From Streptomyces diastatochromogenes (GTDB lineage Bacteria > Actinomycetota > Actinomycetes > Streptomycetales > Streptomycetaceae), in contig JAPTYK010000001.1 in the NCBI GenBank assembly GCA_026913215.1, positions 2,356,001-2,420,000 on the forward strand: a DNA stretch of 64,000 nt, given 5' to 3'. Positions 30,330 through 39,725 of this stretch are shown here, in pieces (position 1 is the first letter of the stretch; each line of letters starts with the position of its first letter). A program made the translations under genes and the position numbers. The notes under the pieces were generated by a model. The model worked only from the letters and a program-made list of their open reading frames with translations. It was not told where the DNA came from and searched no databases.

Positions 30330-30431
30330 AAAGGCATTTGAAGATCATTTGGCCTGGAGTTTCCCCTTCCCTGTCCGGTACATGACTAGCGTTCTCCCGC
30401 ACCTCGACCGTAGAAGCACCCAGGGGGAACC

Positions 30432-31123
30432 ATGTCCACACCCGCCAAGCCGGCTCGATCAGGCGGGGCCTCCGCGATCGGGTGGGTCCTGACGATCGGC
30501 CTGAACGTCGTCGCGCCGATCCTCACCTACAACACCCTGACCGAGGACCACGGCTGGTCCGAGTTCTCCGCGCTGCTCCTCAGCAGCGCCTGGCCGGTCC
30601 TCGACACCGCGATCATGGCCGCCTGGCGCCGCAAGATCGACGAGTTCGCCATGGTCACCCTGGTCTTCCTGGTGATCACGGCCGTGGTCTCGCTGGTCGG
30701 CGCGCACACCGCCCGCGCGCTCCTGATCAAGGACTCCTCGGTGACGGGCCTGTTCGGCCTGCTCTGCCTGGGCACGCTGTTCGCCCCGCGCCCGCTGATG
30801 TTCTACTTCGGCCGCAAGTTCGCGACCGACGGCACCCCGGCCTCCACGGCCTGGTGGAACGGCATGTGGCAGTACGAGGGCTTCCGCGGCACCATGCGCA
30901 CGATGACGCTGGTGTGGGGCGTGGCGTACATCACCGAGGCGCTGGTCCGCATCGCCCTCGCGTACGTCCTGTCGACCAAGACCATGGTCACGCTCAGCCC
31001 GATCATGATCTACGGCGTCCTTGGCGCCGTCGGTGCCTGGACGGCCTGGTTCGGCAAGCGCCGCGCGGCGGAGGGCGCCCGCCGGACGGCCGAGGCGGAG
31101 GCGCGGCCGCCGCGACCGCCTGA
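30432..31123 (+). CDS. VC0807-like integral membrane protein
   Basis: About 230 residues with roughly six membrane helices: [108 protein letters not shown] and a last helix near [14 protein letters not shown]. The pattern resembles the VC0807 family of unknown function. One base is missing near 31102, otherwise the frame runs through the terminator; the corrected end is AAAAATA with stop at 31121-31123. Confidence 0.65.
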
Positions 31124-31136
31124 CGAAGGAACGCGA

Positions 31137-31180
31137 TACGGAAGGCCCCGGTTCCGAGGACGGAACCGGGGCCTTCCGTA
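31137..31180. terminator. Bidirectional terminator between the membrane protein and glyQS
   Basis: TACGGAAGGCCCCGGTTCC (31137-31155) pairs perfectly over 19 bases with the inverted copy ending at 31180, around a six-base loop. It sits between two convergent genes. Confidence 0.8.
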
Positions 31181-31198
31181 CGTGCGATCAGATCGGGT

Positions 31199-32580
31199 TC
31201 AGCAGCCGATGAGGCGGCTGGCCAGGTAGCCCTGGATCTGGTCGAGGAGACGCGCTCCTGCTTCATGGTGTCGCGCTCGCGCACGGTCACCGCGTTGTCC
31301 TCGAGGGTGTCGAAGTCGACGGTGATGCAGAACGGGGTGCCGATCTCGTCCTGACGGCGGTAGCGGCGGCCGATGGCGCCGGCGTCGTCGAACTCGATGT
31401 TCCAGTTCTGGCGCAGGTCCGCCGCGAGGCCCTTGGCCTTCGGGGAGAGCTGCGCGTTGCGGGACAGCGGCAGGACGGCGGCCTTGACCGGGGCCAGGCG
31501 GTGGTCGAGGCGCAGCACGGTGCGCTTCTCCATGACGCCCTTGGCGTTCGGGGCCTCGTCCTCGACGTAGGCGTCGAGCAGGAAGGCGAGCATGGTGCGG
31601 CCGACACCGGCGGCGGGCTCGATGACGTACGGCGTGTAGCGCTCGCCCGTCTCCTGCTCCAGGTAGGTGAGGCTGGCGCCGGAGGCCTTGGAGTGGGCGC
31701 TCAGGTCGTAGTCGGTGCGGTTGGCGACGCCCTCCAGCTCGCCCCACTCGCTGCCGCCGAAGGAGAAGCGGTACTCGATGTCGGCGGTGCGCTTCGAGTA
31801 GTGGGAGAGCTTCTCCTGCGGGTGCTCGTACCAGCGCATGTTCTCCTCACGGAGACCCAGGCCGGTGTACCAGTTCCAGCGCTGCTGCATCCAGTACTCC
31901 TGCCACTGCTCGTCCTCGCCCGGCTTGACGAAGAACTCCATCTCCATCTGCTCGAACTCGCGCGTGCGGAAGATGAAGTTGCCCGGAGTGATCTCGTTCC
32001 GGAAGGACTTGCCCATCTGCGCGATGCCGAACGGGGGCTTCTTGCGCGCGGTCCCCTGCACCTGGGCGAAGTTGGTGAAGATGCCCTGGGCGGTCTCGGG
32101 ACGCAGGTAGGCGACGGAGCCGCTGTCCTGGGTCGGGCCGAGGTGGGTGGAGAGCAGGCCGGAGAAGTTCTTCGGCTCGGTGAAGGTGCCCTTGTTGCCA
32201 CAGTTGGGGCAGTTGAGGTCGGCGAGGCCGTTCTCGGGGAGACGGCCGTGCTTCTCCTCGTACGCCTCCTCCAGGTGGTCGGCGCGGAAGCGCTTGTGGC
32301 AGGAGGTGCACTCGGTCAGCGGGTCGGTGAAGGTGGCGACGTGGCCGGAGGCCTCCCAGACCTCGGTGGCCAGGATGACCGACGAGTCGATACCGACGAC
32401 GTCCTCGCGCGAGGTGACCATGTAACGCCACCACTGGCGCTTGATGTTCTCCTTGAGCTCGACGCCGAGGTGTCCGTAGTCCCAGGCGGCGCGCTGACCG
32501 CCGTAGATCTCACTGCAGGGGAAAACGAAGCCACGGCGCTTGCTCAGGCTGACGATGGTGTCGATCTTGTCGGCGGCCAC
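31199..32580 (-). CDS. glyQS: Glycine--tRNA ligase (alpha2 type)
   Basis: About 460 residues. Class II synthetase charging tRNA-Gly: [33 protein letters not shown], zinc-binding ECTSCHKRF and [12 protein letters not shown], motif 2 region [41 protein letters not shown] and [18 protein letters not shown]. Near the end one C is missing in GTCTCCTCGACC (31243-31250): the universal ending [19 protein letters not shown] is in the next frame. This is a clear sequencing-error type indel in an essential gene. GTG start at 32580. Confidence 0.97.
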
Positions 32581-32708
32581 GGTGCTCTCTTCATTACGAC
32601 GACGAAGTGCGAATGCCTCAGGTTACCGGCGCCCTGGGGCCCCGTATCAAATCGGTTCCGCGACGGGGCCCGCGATGTCCCGGGTGGTCCGGAACACGGG
32701 CAAGGCAA

Positions 32709-32746
32709 TTGACAACCGTTTCCATCTTTGTTGAAAATGACTGTCA
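32709..32746 (+). promoter_or_regulatory. znuA promoter with Zur box
   Basis: A -35 TTGACA (32709-32714) is followed by GAAAAT (32733-32738) as a possible -10, which would put the transcript start at or next to the ATG at 32746. The 15-base sequence TGAAAATGACTGTCA (32732-32746) is an imperfect palindrome (5 of 7 pairs) of the TGAnAATGATnnTCA type bound by Zur in actinobacteria. Zn-Zur binding there would block the promoter and start codon. Zur is encoded by the last gene of the operon. Confidence 0.65.
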
Positions 32747-33700
32747 TGAACGTACGTCGACTGATACCCAGCACCGCCCTCGCCGGAGCCCTCGCGCTCG
32801 GCGTCGTCTCCCTCCGCCTGCTCCGGGACCTCCGACGCCGCGGACAAGGGGAAGAGCGGCAAGCTGGACGTGGTCGCGTCGTTCTACCCCATGCAGTACC
32901 TGGCCGAGCAGATAGGCGGCGGCCACGTCGCCGTGAACACGCTCACCAAGCCCGGCGTCGAGCCGCACGACCTGGAGCTCAAGCCGCGGCAGGTCGGCGA
33001 GCTCGGCGAGGCCGACGTCATCCTCTACCTCAAGGGCGTCCAGCCCGCCGTCGACGACGCCATCGCCCAGGCCGGCGTGAAGAACACCGTCGACGCCGCC
33101 ACCCTCACGAAGCTGGAGGAGCACGGCGCCGAGGTCGGCCACGACCACGGCCACGGCGACGAGCACGGCTCCGAGGCCGGCGCCGACCCGCACATCTGGC
33201 TCGACCCCGTGAAGTACGCCGAGGTCGCCAAGGGCGTGGGCGCCGCCTTCGCGAAGGCCGACCCGGCCCACGCCGCCGACTACGGGAAGAACACCGACGC
33301 CCTGGTGAAGAAGCTCGGCGACCTGGACACCGCCTTCGCGGCGGGCCTGAAGAACACCGCCACGAAGACCTTCATCACCACCCACTCCGCCTTCGGCTAC
33401 CTCGCCGAGCGCTACGGCCTGGAGCAGGAGAGCATCACCGGCATCGACCCCGAGTCCGAGCCGAGCCCCGCCCGCGTCCGGGAGCTCCACGCGATCGCGG
33501 AGAAGGACAAGGTCTCCACCGTCTTCTTCGAGACCCTCGCGAGCGACAGGACCGCGAAGACCCTCGCCGGCGACACCGGCCTCAAGACCGACGTGCTCGA
33601 CCCGCTCGAAGGCATCACGGACAAGTCCAAGGGCCGCGACTACATCGAGGTCATGCGGTCCAACCTCGCCGCGCTGAAGACCGCGCTCGGCGCCAAGTAG
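32746..33700 (+). CDS. znuA: Zinc ABC transporter substrate-binding lipoprotein
   Basis: About 318 residues, cluster 9 metal-binding protein delivering zinc to ZnuBC. Signal peptide RRLIPSTALAGALALGVVSL, then a lipobox LSAC after an indel near 32812. The mature part reads VVASFYPMQYLAEQIGG, PHDLELKPRQ, a His/Asp/Glu-rich loop HDHGHGDEHG typical of ZnuA, DPHIWLDPVKYAEV, FITTHSAFGYLAERYGL and TVFFETLASDRTAKTLA. No ribosome binding site precedes the ATG at 32746, which fits a leaderless message; an ATG at 32737 is an alternative. Confidence 0.92.
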
Positions 33701-33709
33701 GAGACCCCC

Positions 33710-34477
33710 GTGAGTGATGACCAGCCCGTCCTGTCGATCGGCGGAGCCACGGCGGCCCTCGGCGCCCGTCCCGTCCTCCGGGGCGTCGACCTCGCCGTCC
33801 GGCCCGGCGAGGTCGTGGCGCTGCTCGGCGCCAACGGCTCCGGCAAGTCCACCGTCATCCGCTCCGTCATCGGCCAGGTGCCGCTGACCGGCGGCACGAT
33901 CACGCTGTTCGGCACCGAGCAGAAGCGGTTCCGCGACTGGGCCCGCGTCGGCTACGTCCCGCAGCGCACCACCGCCGCGAGCGGCGTCCCCGCCACCATC
34001 CGCGAGGTCGTCTCCTCCGGCCGGCTCTCCCGCCGGAAGTTCGGCTGGCTGACGAAGGACGACAAGGCCGCCGTCGAGCGGGCCATCGACCTCGTCGGCC
34101 TCGCCGACCGCGCCGGGGACTCCGTCTCCGCGCTCTCCGGCGGCCAGCACCAGCGGGTCCTGATCGCCCGCGCGCTCGCCTCCGAACCCGAACTCCTGAT
34201 CATGGACGAGCCGATGGCCGGCGTGGACCTCGCCAGCCAGGAGATCCTGGCCTCGACCCTGCGCGAGCAGGTCGCCGGCGGGACGTCCGTCCTCCTCGTC
34301 CTGCACGAGCTGGGCCCCCTGGAGCCCCTCATCGACCGCGCGGTCGTCCTCCGCGACGGCTGCGTCGTCCACGACGGCCCGCCGCCCGAGGCGCTCGGCC
34401 AGCACGCCCTGCCGGGCCACGACCACGTACATCCGCACGCGGCCGGCGAGCCGCTCCGCACGGGACTGCTGACCTGA
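33710..34477 (+). CDS. znuC: Zinc ABC transporter ATP-binding protein
   Basis: 255 residues, intact. Walker A GANGSGKST, Q-loop YVPQRTT, signature LSGGQHQR, Walker B LLIMDEPMAG and H-loop VLHELG. The C-terminus has a His-rich tail (GHDHVHPHAA) often seen in metal transporter ATPases. GTG start after GGAGACCCCC, nine bases past the znuA stop; znuB begins two bases after its stop. Confidence 0.93.
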   Translation: MSDDQPVLSIGGATAALGARPVLRGVDLAVRPGEVVALLGANGSGKSTVIRSVIGQVPLTGGTITLFGTEQKRFRDWARVGYVPQRTTAASGVPATIREVVSSGRLSRRKFGWLTKDDKAAVERAIDLVGLADRAGDSVSALSGGQHQRVLIARALASEPELLIMDEPMAGVDLASQEILASTLREQVAGGTSVLLVLHELGPLEPLIDRAVVLRDGCVVHDGPPPEALGQHALPGHDHVHPHAAGEPLRTGLLT

Positions 34478-34479
34478 TC

Positions 34480-35373
34480 ATGGACTTCCTCGAACCCGCC
34501 TTCATGCAGCGGGCGCTGATCGCCGCCCTCCTCGTCGGCATCACCGCGCCCGCCGTCGGCGTCTACCTCGTCCAGCGCCGCCAGGCGCTCATGGGCGACG
34601 GCATCGGCCACGTCGCCATGACCGGCGTCGGCCTCGGCTTCCTCATGTCGGCCAACCCGGTGTGGATGGCGACCCTCGTCGCCGTCGTCGGCTCGGTCGT
34701 CATGGAGCTGATCCGGGCGTACGGCAAGACCCGCGGCGACATGGCGCTCGCGCTGCTCTTCTACGGCGGCATGGCGGGCGGCGTCCTGCTGATCAACCTC
34801 TCGTCGACCGGCTCCAACGCCAACCTCACCTCGTACCTCTTCGGCTCGCTCACCACCGTCTCGCCCGAGGACATCACCGCGATCGGCATCCTGGCCGCCT
34901 TCGTGGTCCTGGTCACCGTCGGCCTGCGGCGGCAGCTCTTCGCCGTCAGCCAGGACGAGGAGTTCGCCCGCGTCACCGGCCTGCCGGTGCGCGCCCTCAA
35001 CCTGCTGATCGCGGTCACGGCCGCGGTGACCGTCACGGTCGCCATGCGGGTCGTCGGACTGCTCCTCGTCAGCGCGCTCATGGTCGTGCCCGTCGCGGCG
35101 GCCCAGCAGCTGTCGAAGTCCTTCCGCGCGACCTTCGCGGGCGCGGTCCTCATCGGCGTCGTCGTGGCCCTGTCCGGCACGGTCACCACGTACTACGTGG
35201 CGGCCCCGCCCGGCGCGACGATCGTCCTGTACGCGATCGGCGTCTTCATCCTCCTGACCCTGCTCGCCACCCCCCTCGCCAAGCGGCGCGCCCGCGCCGC
35301 GGAAGCGGCCACACGGGACTGCGACGCGCGGGTTCCGGCCACACGACGGCCGACGGACGACGTGAAGGTCTGA
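34480..35373 (+). CDS. znuB: Zinc ABC transporter permease
   Basis: 297 residues, intact, about eight membrane helices of the ABC-3 family: MQRALIAALLVGITAPAVGVYLV, QALMGDGIGHVAMTGVGLGF, MALALLFYGGMAGGVLLI, DEEFARVTGLPVRALNLL and RVVGLLLVSALMVVPVAAAQ. It forms the membrane channel of the ZnuABC importer. The last 35 residues are a charged cytoplasmic tail. Confidence 0.93.
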   Translation: MDFLEPAFMQRALIAALLVGITAPAVGVYLVQRRQALMGDGIGHVAMTGVGLGFLMSANPVWMATLVAVVGSVVMELIRAYGKTRGDMALALLFYGGMAGGVLLINLSSTGSNANLTSYLFGSLTTVSPEDITAIGILAAFVVLVTVGLRRQLFAVSQDEEFARVTGLPVRALNLLIAVTAAVTVTVAMRVVGLLLVSALMVVPVAAAQQLSKSFRATFAGAVLIGVVVALSGTVTTYYVAAPPGATIVLYAIGVFILLTLLATPLAKRRARAAEAATRDCDARVPATRRPTDDVKV

Positions 35374-35445
35374 TCCGCGGCTGATCCCGTGGGGACGGGG
35401 GGCTGGCAGAATGGCGGGGGCAGACAAGCATCCAAGGAGGCCCCC

Positions 35446-35856
35446 GTGGCGACGGCAGGACCCCCCGTACGCGGCCGCTCGACCAAGCAGCGGGCTGCCG
35501 TGTCGGCAGCGCTGAGCGAGGTGGACGAGTTCCGCAGCGCCCAGGAGCTGCACGACATGCTCAAGCACCGCGGCGACTCCGTCGGCCTCACCACCGTCTA
35601 CCGCACGCTCCAGTCCCTCGCGGACGCGGGCGAGGTCGACGCGCTGCGCACCAGCGACGGCGAGACGGTCTACCGCCGCTGCTCGACCGGCGACCACCAC
35701 CACCACCTCGTCTGCCGCGTCTGCGGCAAGGCCGTGGAGGTGGAGGGCCCCATGGTGGAGCAGTGGGCCGAGACCATCGCGTCGGAGCACGGCTTCGTGA
35801 ACGTGGCGCACACCGTGGAGATCTTCGGCACGTGCGCGGACTGCGCCGGGAAGTGA
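35446..35856 (+). CDS. zur: Zinc uptake regulator, Fur family
   Basis: 136 residues, intact. N-terminal winged helix (STKQRAAVSAALSEVDEFRS, GLTTVYRTLQSLADAGEVD), then the metal site DHHHHLVCRVCG and the second CxxC in FGTCADC that hold the structural zinc. It represses zinc uptake genes when zinc is sufficient; the box at 32732-32746 implies control of its own operon. GTG start after AAGGAGG. Confidence 0.93.
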   Translation: MATAGPPVRGRSTKQRAAVSAALSEVDEFRSAQELHDMLKHRGDSVGLTTVYRTLQSLADAGEVDALRTSDGETVYRRCSTGDHHHHLVCRVCGKAVEVEGPMVEQWAETIASEHGFVNVAHTVEIFGTCADCAGK

Positions 35857-35865
35857 CCTGACGGA

Positions 35866-35903
35866 GAAGGGCCCGCACCGGATCGATCCGGTGCGGGCCC
35901 TTC
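35866..35903. terminator. Bidirectional terminator between zur and the YcxB-like gene
   Basis: A perfect 38-base palindrome with arms GAAGGGCCCGCACCGGATC and GATCCGGTGCGGGCCCTTC, ten bases after the zur stop and before the convergent gene's stop. Confidence 0.8.
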
Positions 35904-35915
35904 GCGTACGCGCGG

Positions 35916-36422
35916 TCAGAGGCGGGTGGCGTTGCTGTCCAGGAGCGCCCGGAGCCGGTCTATGTCGGCGGGGTCGGCGAGCCCGCGCTTGGGCAGGGCG
36001 CCCATGCCGACGCCGGGCTTGTCGGCCGAGAGCAGCACGAACTGGGTGGGCGTCTCGGCGTACCGGGACATCAGCGTCCAGCGGCCGACGACCTCGCTCT
36101 CGCGGGTCACCCAGCGCACCCCGTCCCCGTCGACCCGTGCCCTGTGCTCCCCCTGCCGCTGGATCACCGGGTACATCTGCCCCGCGGCGGCCCGCGTCAG
36201 CAGCGGGCCGAGCGCGAGGAAGAGGAGCCCGAACCCCGCGTTGCGGAGCGCCGATCCCAGGTGCGGCCCGCCGGGGCCGAACACCTCCAGGGCCGCCAGC
36301 AGGAGGATCAGGACGGCACAGACCGGCAGCAGCCGCAGCAGCCAGCGGATCGAGCCGTACCGGAGGCGCACGCGCATGGCGTCGACGACGTCGTCACGCG
36401 TCGGCGTGTAGACCAGTTCCAT
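35916..36422 (-). CDS. YcxB-like membrane protein
   Basis: 168 residues, intact. Two membrane helices (WLLRLLPVCAVLILLLAALEVF and ALRNAGFGLLFLALGPLLTRAA) are followed by a soluble domain HRARVDGDGVRWVTRESEVVGRW, ETPTQFVLLSADKPGVGMGALPKRGL, which matches the YcxB-like C-terminal pattern. Function unknown. It follows uppS by 24 bases and is probably in the recO-uppS transcription unit. Confidence 0.75.
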   Translation of the reverse strand: MELVYTPTRDDVVDAMRVRLRYGSIRWLLRLLPVCAVLILLLAALEVFGPGGPHLGSALRNAGFGLLFLALGPLLTRAAAGQMYPVIQRQGEHRARVDGDGVRWVTRESEVVGRWTLMSRYAETPTQFVLLSADKPGVGMGALPKRGLADPADIDRLRALLDSNATRL

Positions 36423-36446
36423 CGTCCCGCTCCCCCGGCCGTCCCG

Positions 36447-37271
36447 TCAGGCCTTGTCGAGGACCGCGAGGTCGGCCGGGTCGACGCCGCCGAAGCGGCG
36501 GTCGCGCTGGGCGTACTCGACGCAGGCCCGCCACAGGTCGCGGCGGTCGAAGTCGGGCCACAGCACGTCCTGGAAGACCATCTCGGCGTACGCGCTCTGC
36601 CAGATCAGGTAGTTGGAGGTGCGCTGCTCGCCGCTGGGCCGCAGGAACAGGTCCACGTCCGGCATGTCCGGGTAGTACAGGTACTTCTGGACGGTCTTCT
36701 CGGTGATCTTCGCCGGGTCGAGCCGGCCCGCCTTCACGTCCTCGGCGAGCGCCTGCGCCGCGTCGGTGAGCTCGGCGCGGCCGCCGTAGTTCATGCAGAA
36801 GTACAGCGTGAGCCTGGTGTTGTCCTTCGTCTGCTCCTGGGCGACCTGGAGCTCCTTGGCGACGGACTTCCACAGCTTGGGCATCCGGCCCACCCAGCGC
36901 ACCCGGATGCCGAGCTCGTCGAGCTGGTCGCGGGTCTTGCGGATGAAGTCGCGGTTGAAGTTCATGAGGAAGCGCACCTCCTCGGGGGAGCGCTTCCAGT
37001 TCTCCGTGGAGAAGGCGTACAGCGAGATCGCGCCCACGCCCATCTCGATCGCGCCCTGGAGCACGTCGAGCACCTGCTCCGCGCCGACCTTGTGCCCCTC
37101 GGTGCGCGGAAGGCCGCGCTCCTTGGCCCAGCGGCCGTTGCCGTCCATGACGATCGCGACGTGCTCCGGCACCAGTTCGGTCTGGAGCTTCGGCGGGCGG
37201 GCGCCGGACGGGTGCGGCTCGGGGGTCCTGTACTCCCGGCGCTGGCGCCCGAGGAGTCGTGCGATGGCCAT
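36447..37271 (-). CDS. uppS: Isoprenyl (polyprenyl) diphosphate synthase, cis type
   Basis: 274 residues, intact. Makes the lipid carrier for cell wall synthesis by cis-condensation of isopentenyl diphosphate. Motifs: [18 protein letters not shown] with the catalytic Asp, [44 protein letters not shown] and [22 protein letters not shown] with the RxxxxRxS-type diphosphate site. The N-terminal 25 residues are an extra basic segment. Confidence 0.95.
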   Translation of the reverse strand: MAIARLLGRQRREYRTPEPHPSGARPPKLQTELVPEHVAIVMDGNGRWAKERGLPRTEGHKVGAEQVLDVLQGAIEMGVGAISLYAFSTENWKRSPEEVRFLMNFNRDFIRKTRDQLDELGIRVRWVGRMPKLWKSVAKELQVAQEQTKDNTRLTLYFCMNYGGRAELTDAAQALAEDVKAGRLDPAKITEKTVQKYLYYPDMPDVDLFLRPSGEQRTSNYLIWQSAYAEMVFQDVLWPDFDRRDLWRACVEYAQRDRRFGGVDPADLAVLDKA

Positions 37272-37352
37272 GGCGTGGATCTCCTAAAAGGTGTTCCGTA
37301 CTTCACGCGTGGTCGAGTCTCCCACGGCGCGGGGCCCGCTCCTCCGGGGCCG

Positions 37353-38101
37353 TCAGCCCTTCTCCACGTACCGCAGCGAGCGCAGGCCGCGCTCCAGGTG
37401 CCAGTGGAGGTAGGCGGACACGAGCCCGCTGCCCTCCCTGACGTGGCGCGGTTCGCAGGCGTCCGCCGTGGCCCAGTCGCCGGTGAGCAGCGCGCTGAGG
37501 AGGCCGAGGGCCTCGGTGGAGGGACGACGCTTCCGGGGACCCGGCAGTCGCCGCATATGACCCCGCCCGCCGCGACCGAGAAGAACCGGTTCGGTCCGTG
37601 GATGCCGCACTTCGCGCAGTCCTCGAAGCTGGGCGCGTAGCCGTTCACGGCGAGGGAGCGGAGGAGGAAGGCGTCGAGGATGAGGTGGGGGGCGTGCTCG
37701 CCCCGGGCGAGCGTCCGCAGGCCGCCCACGAGGAGGAGGTACTGCTGGACGGCGGGCTCGCCCTCGTGGTCGGTGAACCGCTCGGCCGTCTCCAGCATGG
37801 CCGTGCCGGCGGTGTAGCGGGCGTAGTCGGTGACGATCCCGCCGCCGTACGCGGCGATGGTCTCGCTCTGCGTGCAGAGCGGGAGGCCGCGCCCGACCAG
37901 CTCGCTCCCCCGCGCGAAGAACTGGACGTCCACGTGCGAGAAGGGTTCGAGGCGCGCCCCGAACTTGGACTTCGTCCGGCGCACGCCCCGCGCGACGGCG
38001 CGTACGCGGCCGTGACCGCGCGTGAGGATCGTGATGATGCGGTCCGCTTCGCCCAGCTTCTGGGTGCGCAGCACGATGCCGTCGTCGCGGAACAGACTCA
38101 T
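37353..38101 (-). CDS. recO: DNA repair protein RecO
   Basis: About 249 residues. Works with RecF/RecR to load RecA at gaps. N-terminal OB fold: SLFRDDGIVLRTQKLGEADRII, TRGHGRVRAVARGVRRTKSKFGARLEPF; the central zinc finger is DCAKCGIHGPNRFFSVAAGGVICGDC. One base is missing near 37525 (GTCGTCCCTCCACC); the C-terminus STEALGLLSALLTGDW to LRYVEKG is in the next frame. ATG at 38101, 81 bases upstream of uppS across the gap. Confidence 0.93.
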
Positions 38102-38173
38102 GCGGCCATTCTCGCGTACGGCACTGACAGCCGGGACGTACGGCCCCGGGGAGACGCGGGTCACACCCGGCCG

Positions 38174-38200
38174 TGTCACAGGGGGCCGGGCCGTCTCGTC
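38174..38200 (+). promoter_or_regulatory. ECF41-type promoter before the carboxymuconolactone decarboxylase gene
   Basis: TGTCACA (38174-38180), 16 bases, CGTC (38197-38200), 45 bases before the start codon. This is the -35/-10 pair reported for ECF41 sigma factors, and the sigma gene itself is the next gene, so autoregulation of the unit is likely. Confidence 0.65.
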
Positions 38201-38245
38201 TCAGGGGGTGCAAGCAGCCGATGACGCACCCCCGAGGAGCACCCC

Positions 38246-38719
38246 ATGGACGCACGACTGAACCTCTTCGCGAGCCCCACCGCCGGCAAGGCCTTCAAGC
38301 ACATCATGGCGGCGGGCAAGGCGGTCAGGGAGTCGACGCTGCCGGTCGCGACGCAGGAGCTGGTCGCGCTGCGCGTGAGCCAGATCAACGGCTGCGCCGT
38401 CTGCATCGACATGCACACCAAGGAGGCCGCCCACGCCGGTGAGACGCCGGTACGGCTCCACCTGGTGGCGGCCTGGCGCGAGGCGACCGTCTACACCGAG
38501 GCCGAGCGCGCCGCCCTCGAACTCGCCGAGGAGGGGACCAGGGTCGCGGACGGGGCCGGTGGCGTCGGCGACGAGGTCTGGGAGCGCGCGGCCCTCCACT
38601 ACGACGAGGACCAGCTCACCGCCCTCGTGCTGCACATCGCCTTCATGAACCTGGCGAACCGCGTCAACGCGATCACCCGGCAGCCCGCGGGCGACTACGA
38701 GGTCGGACAGTTCCACTGA
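38246..38719 (+). CDS. Carboxymuconolactone decarboxylase (AhpD-like) family protein
   Basis: 157 residues, intact. AhpD-like all-helical fold with the redox pair CAVC in SQINGCAVCIDMHTKEA, preceded by ELVALRVSQ and followed by WREATVYTEAERAALELAE and VLHIAFMNLANRVNAIT. It may use the cysteine pair for peroxide or disulfide chemistry. It sits 51 bases before an ECF41 sigma factor; genes of this type are the usual partners of that group. Confidence 0.9.
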   Translation: MDARLNLFASPTAGKAFKHIMAAGKAVRESTLPVATQELVALRVSQINGCAVCIDMHTKEAAHAGETPVRLHLVAAWREATVYTEAERAALELAEEGTRVADGAGGVGDEVWERAALHYDEDQLTALVLHIAFMNLANRVNAITRQPAGDYEVGQFH

Positions 38720-38770
38720 CGGACGATCTCCTGAAGGATCGGGAAGACGGTACGGGGAGAGGAAGTCGTC

Positions 38771-39697
38771 ATGAGCAGGACCAAGGTCGAGGAGTTCGAG
38801 GAACTGCGCCCGCTGCTGTTCTCGATCGCCTACCGGATCCTCGGCAGCGTCGGCGAGGCCGAGGACGCCGTCCAGGAGACCTGGCTGCGCTTCGACGGCT
38901 CCTCGACCCGCCCCGTCTCGGCCAAGGCCTTCCTCTCGGCCACGGTCACCCGCCTCTCGATCGACGTCCTGCGCTCCGCGCGCGTGCGGCGCGAGGCGTA
39001 CGTGGGGCCCTGGTTCCCCGAGCCGCTGCTCAGCGATCCGTACGAGGACCCGGCGCGCGCGGTGGAGCTGGCCGACTCGGTCTCGATGGCCTCGCTGCTG
39101 CTCCTCGAACGGCTCAGCCCCCTGGAGCGGGCCGTCTTCCTCCTGCGGGAGGTCTTCGCCTTCGACTTCCGGGACATCGCCGAGGCCGTGGACCGCTCGG
39201 AGGCGGCCTGCCGTCAGCTGCTCGTACGGGCCAGGCGGCACATGCACGAGGGCCGTCCCCGTTTCGCGGCCGACCGCAGGGAACGGCAGGAACTCGCCAC
39301 CCGCTTCTTCGAGGCCCTCAAGGACGGCGACGTCGGCGGGCTCCAGGCCCTCCTGGCGGCCGACGTCCAGCTCGTCGGCGACGGCGGCGGCAAGGCCCCG
39401 AACTTCGCCCGGACCATCGTGGGCGCGGAGAAGGTCGCGCGGCTCCTCGGCACGGTCTTCCCCACCCTCGTCGAGATCGACGTCACGTGCGAGCCGCGGG
39501 AGGTCAACGGCCAGCCCGGCGCGCTCTTCCGCGACCGCGACGGCAAGGTCCTCCAGATCTTCGCCCTCGACGTCCTCGACGGCCGGATCCAGACCGTCCG
39601 CGCGGTCCTCAACCCCGACAAGCTCGCCCACCTCGGCCCGGTCGCCGACGCCTGGGCCGTCACCCGCGAGGTCCAGCGGGTGCCGCGGCCCCGCTGA
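38771..39697 (+). CDS. ECF41-group (SigJ-like) RNA polymerase sigma factor
   Basis: 308 residues, intact. Sigma region 2 (LRPLLFSIAYRILGSVGEAEDAVQETWLRF) and region 4 (LSPLERAVFLLREVFAFDFRDIAEAV, EAACRQLLVRARRHM) are followed by a SnoaL-like C-terminal domain of about 120 residues. That domain has both hallmarks of the group, DGGGKAPN and VLNPDKLAHL; in characterised members it controls sigma activity in place of an anti-sigma factor. The upstream TGTCACA/CGTC promoter suggests it transcribes its own unit. Confidence 0.92.
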   Translation: MSRTKVEEFEELRPLLFSIAYRILGSVGEAEDAVQETWLRFDGSSTRPVSAKAFLSATVTRLSIDVLRSARVRREAYVGPWFPEPLLSDPYEDPARAVELADSVSMASLLLLERLSPLERAVFLLREVFAFDFRDIAEAVDRSEAACRQLLVRARRHMHEGRPRFAADRRERQELATRFFEALKDGDVGGLQALLAADVQLVGDGGGKAPNFARTIVGAEKVARLLGTVFPTLVEIDVTCEPREVNGQPGALFRDRDGKVLQIFALDVLDGRIQTVRAVLNPDKLAHLGPVADAWAVTREVQRVPRPR

Positions 39698-39725
39698 CGG
39701 TGTCGGCGGGGCCTCGGACGGGTGC

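Noticed and set aside
31199..32580. Programmed frameshift in glyQS
   Set aside because: No slippery heptamer or downstream structure is needed; adding one C restores the universally conserved C-terminus, which fits a sequencing error.
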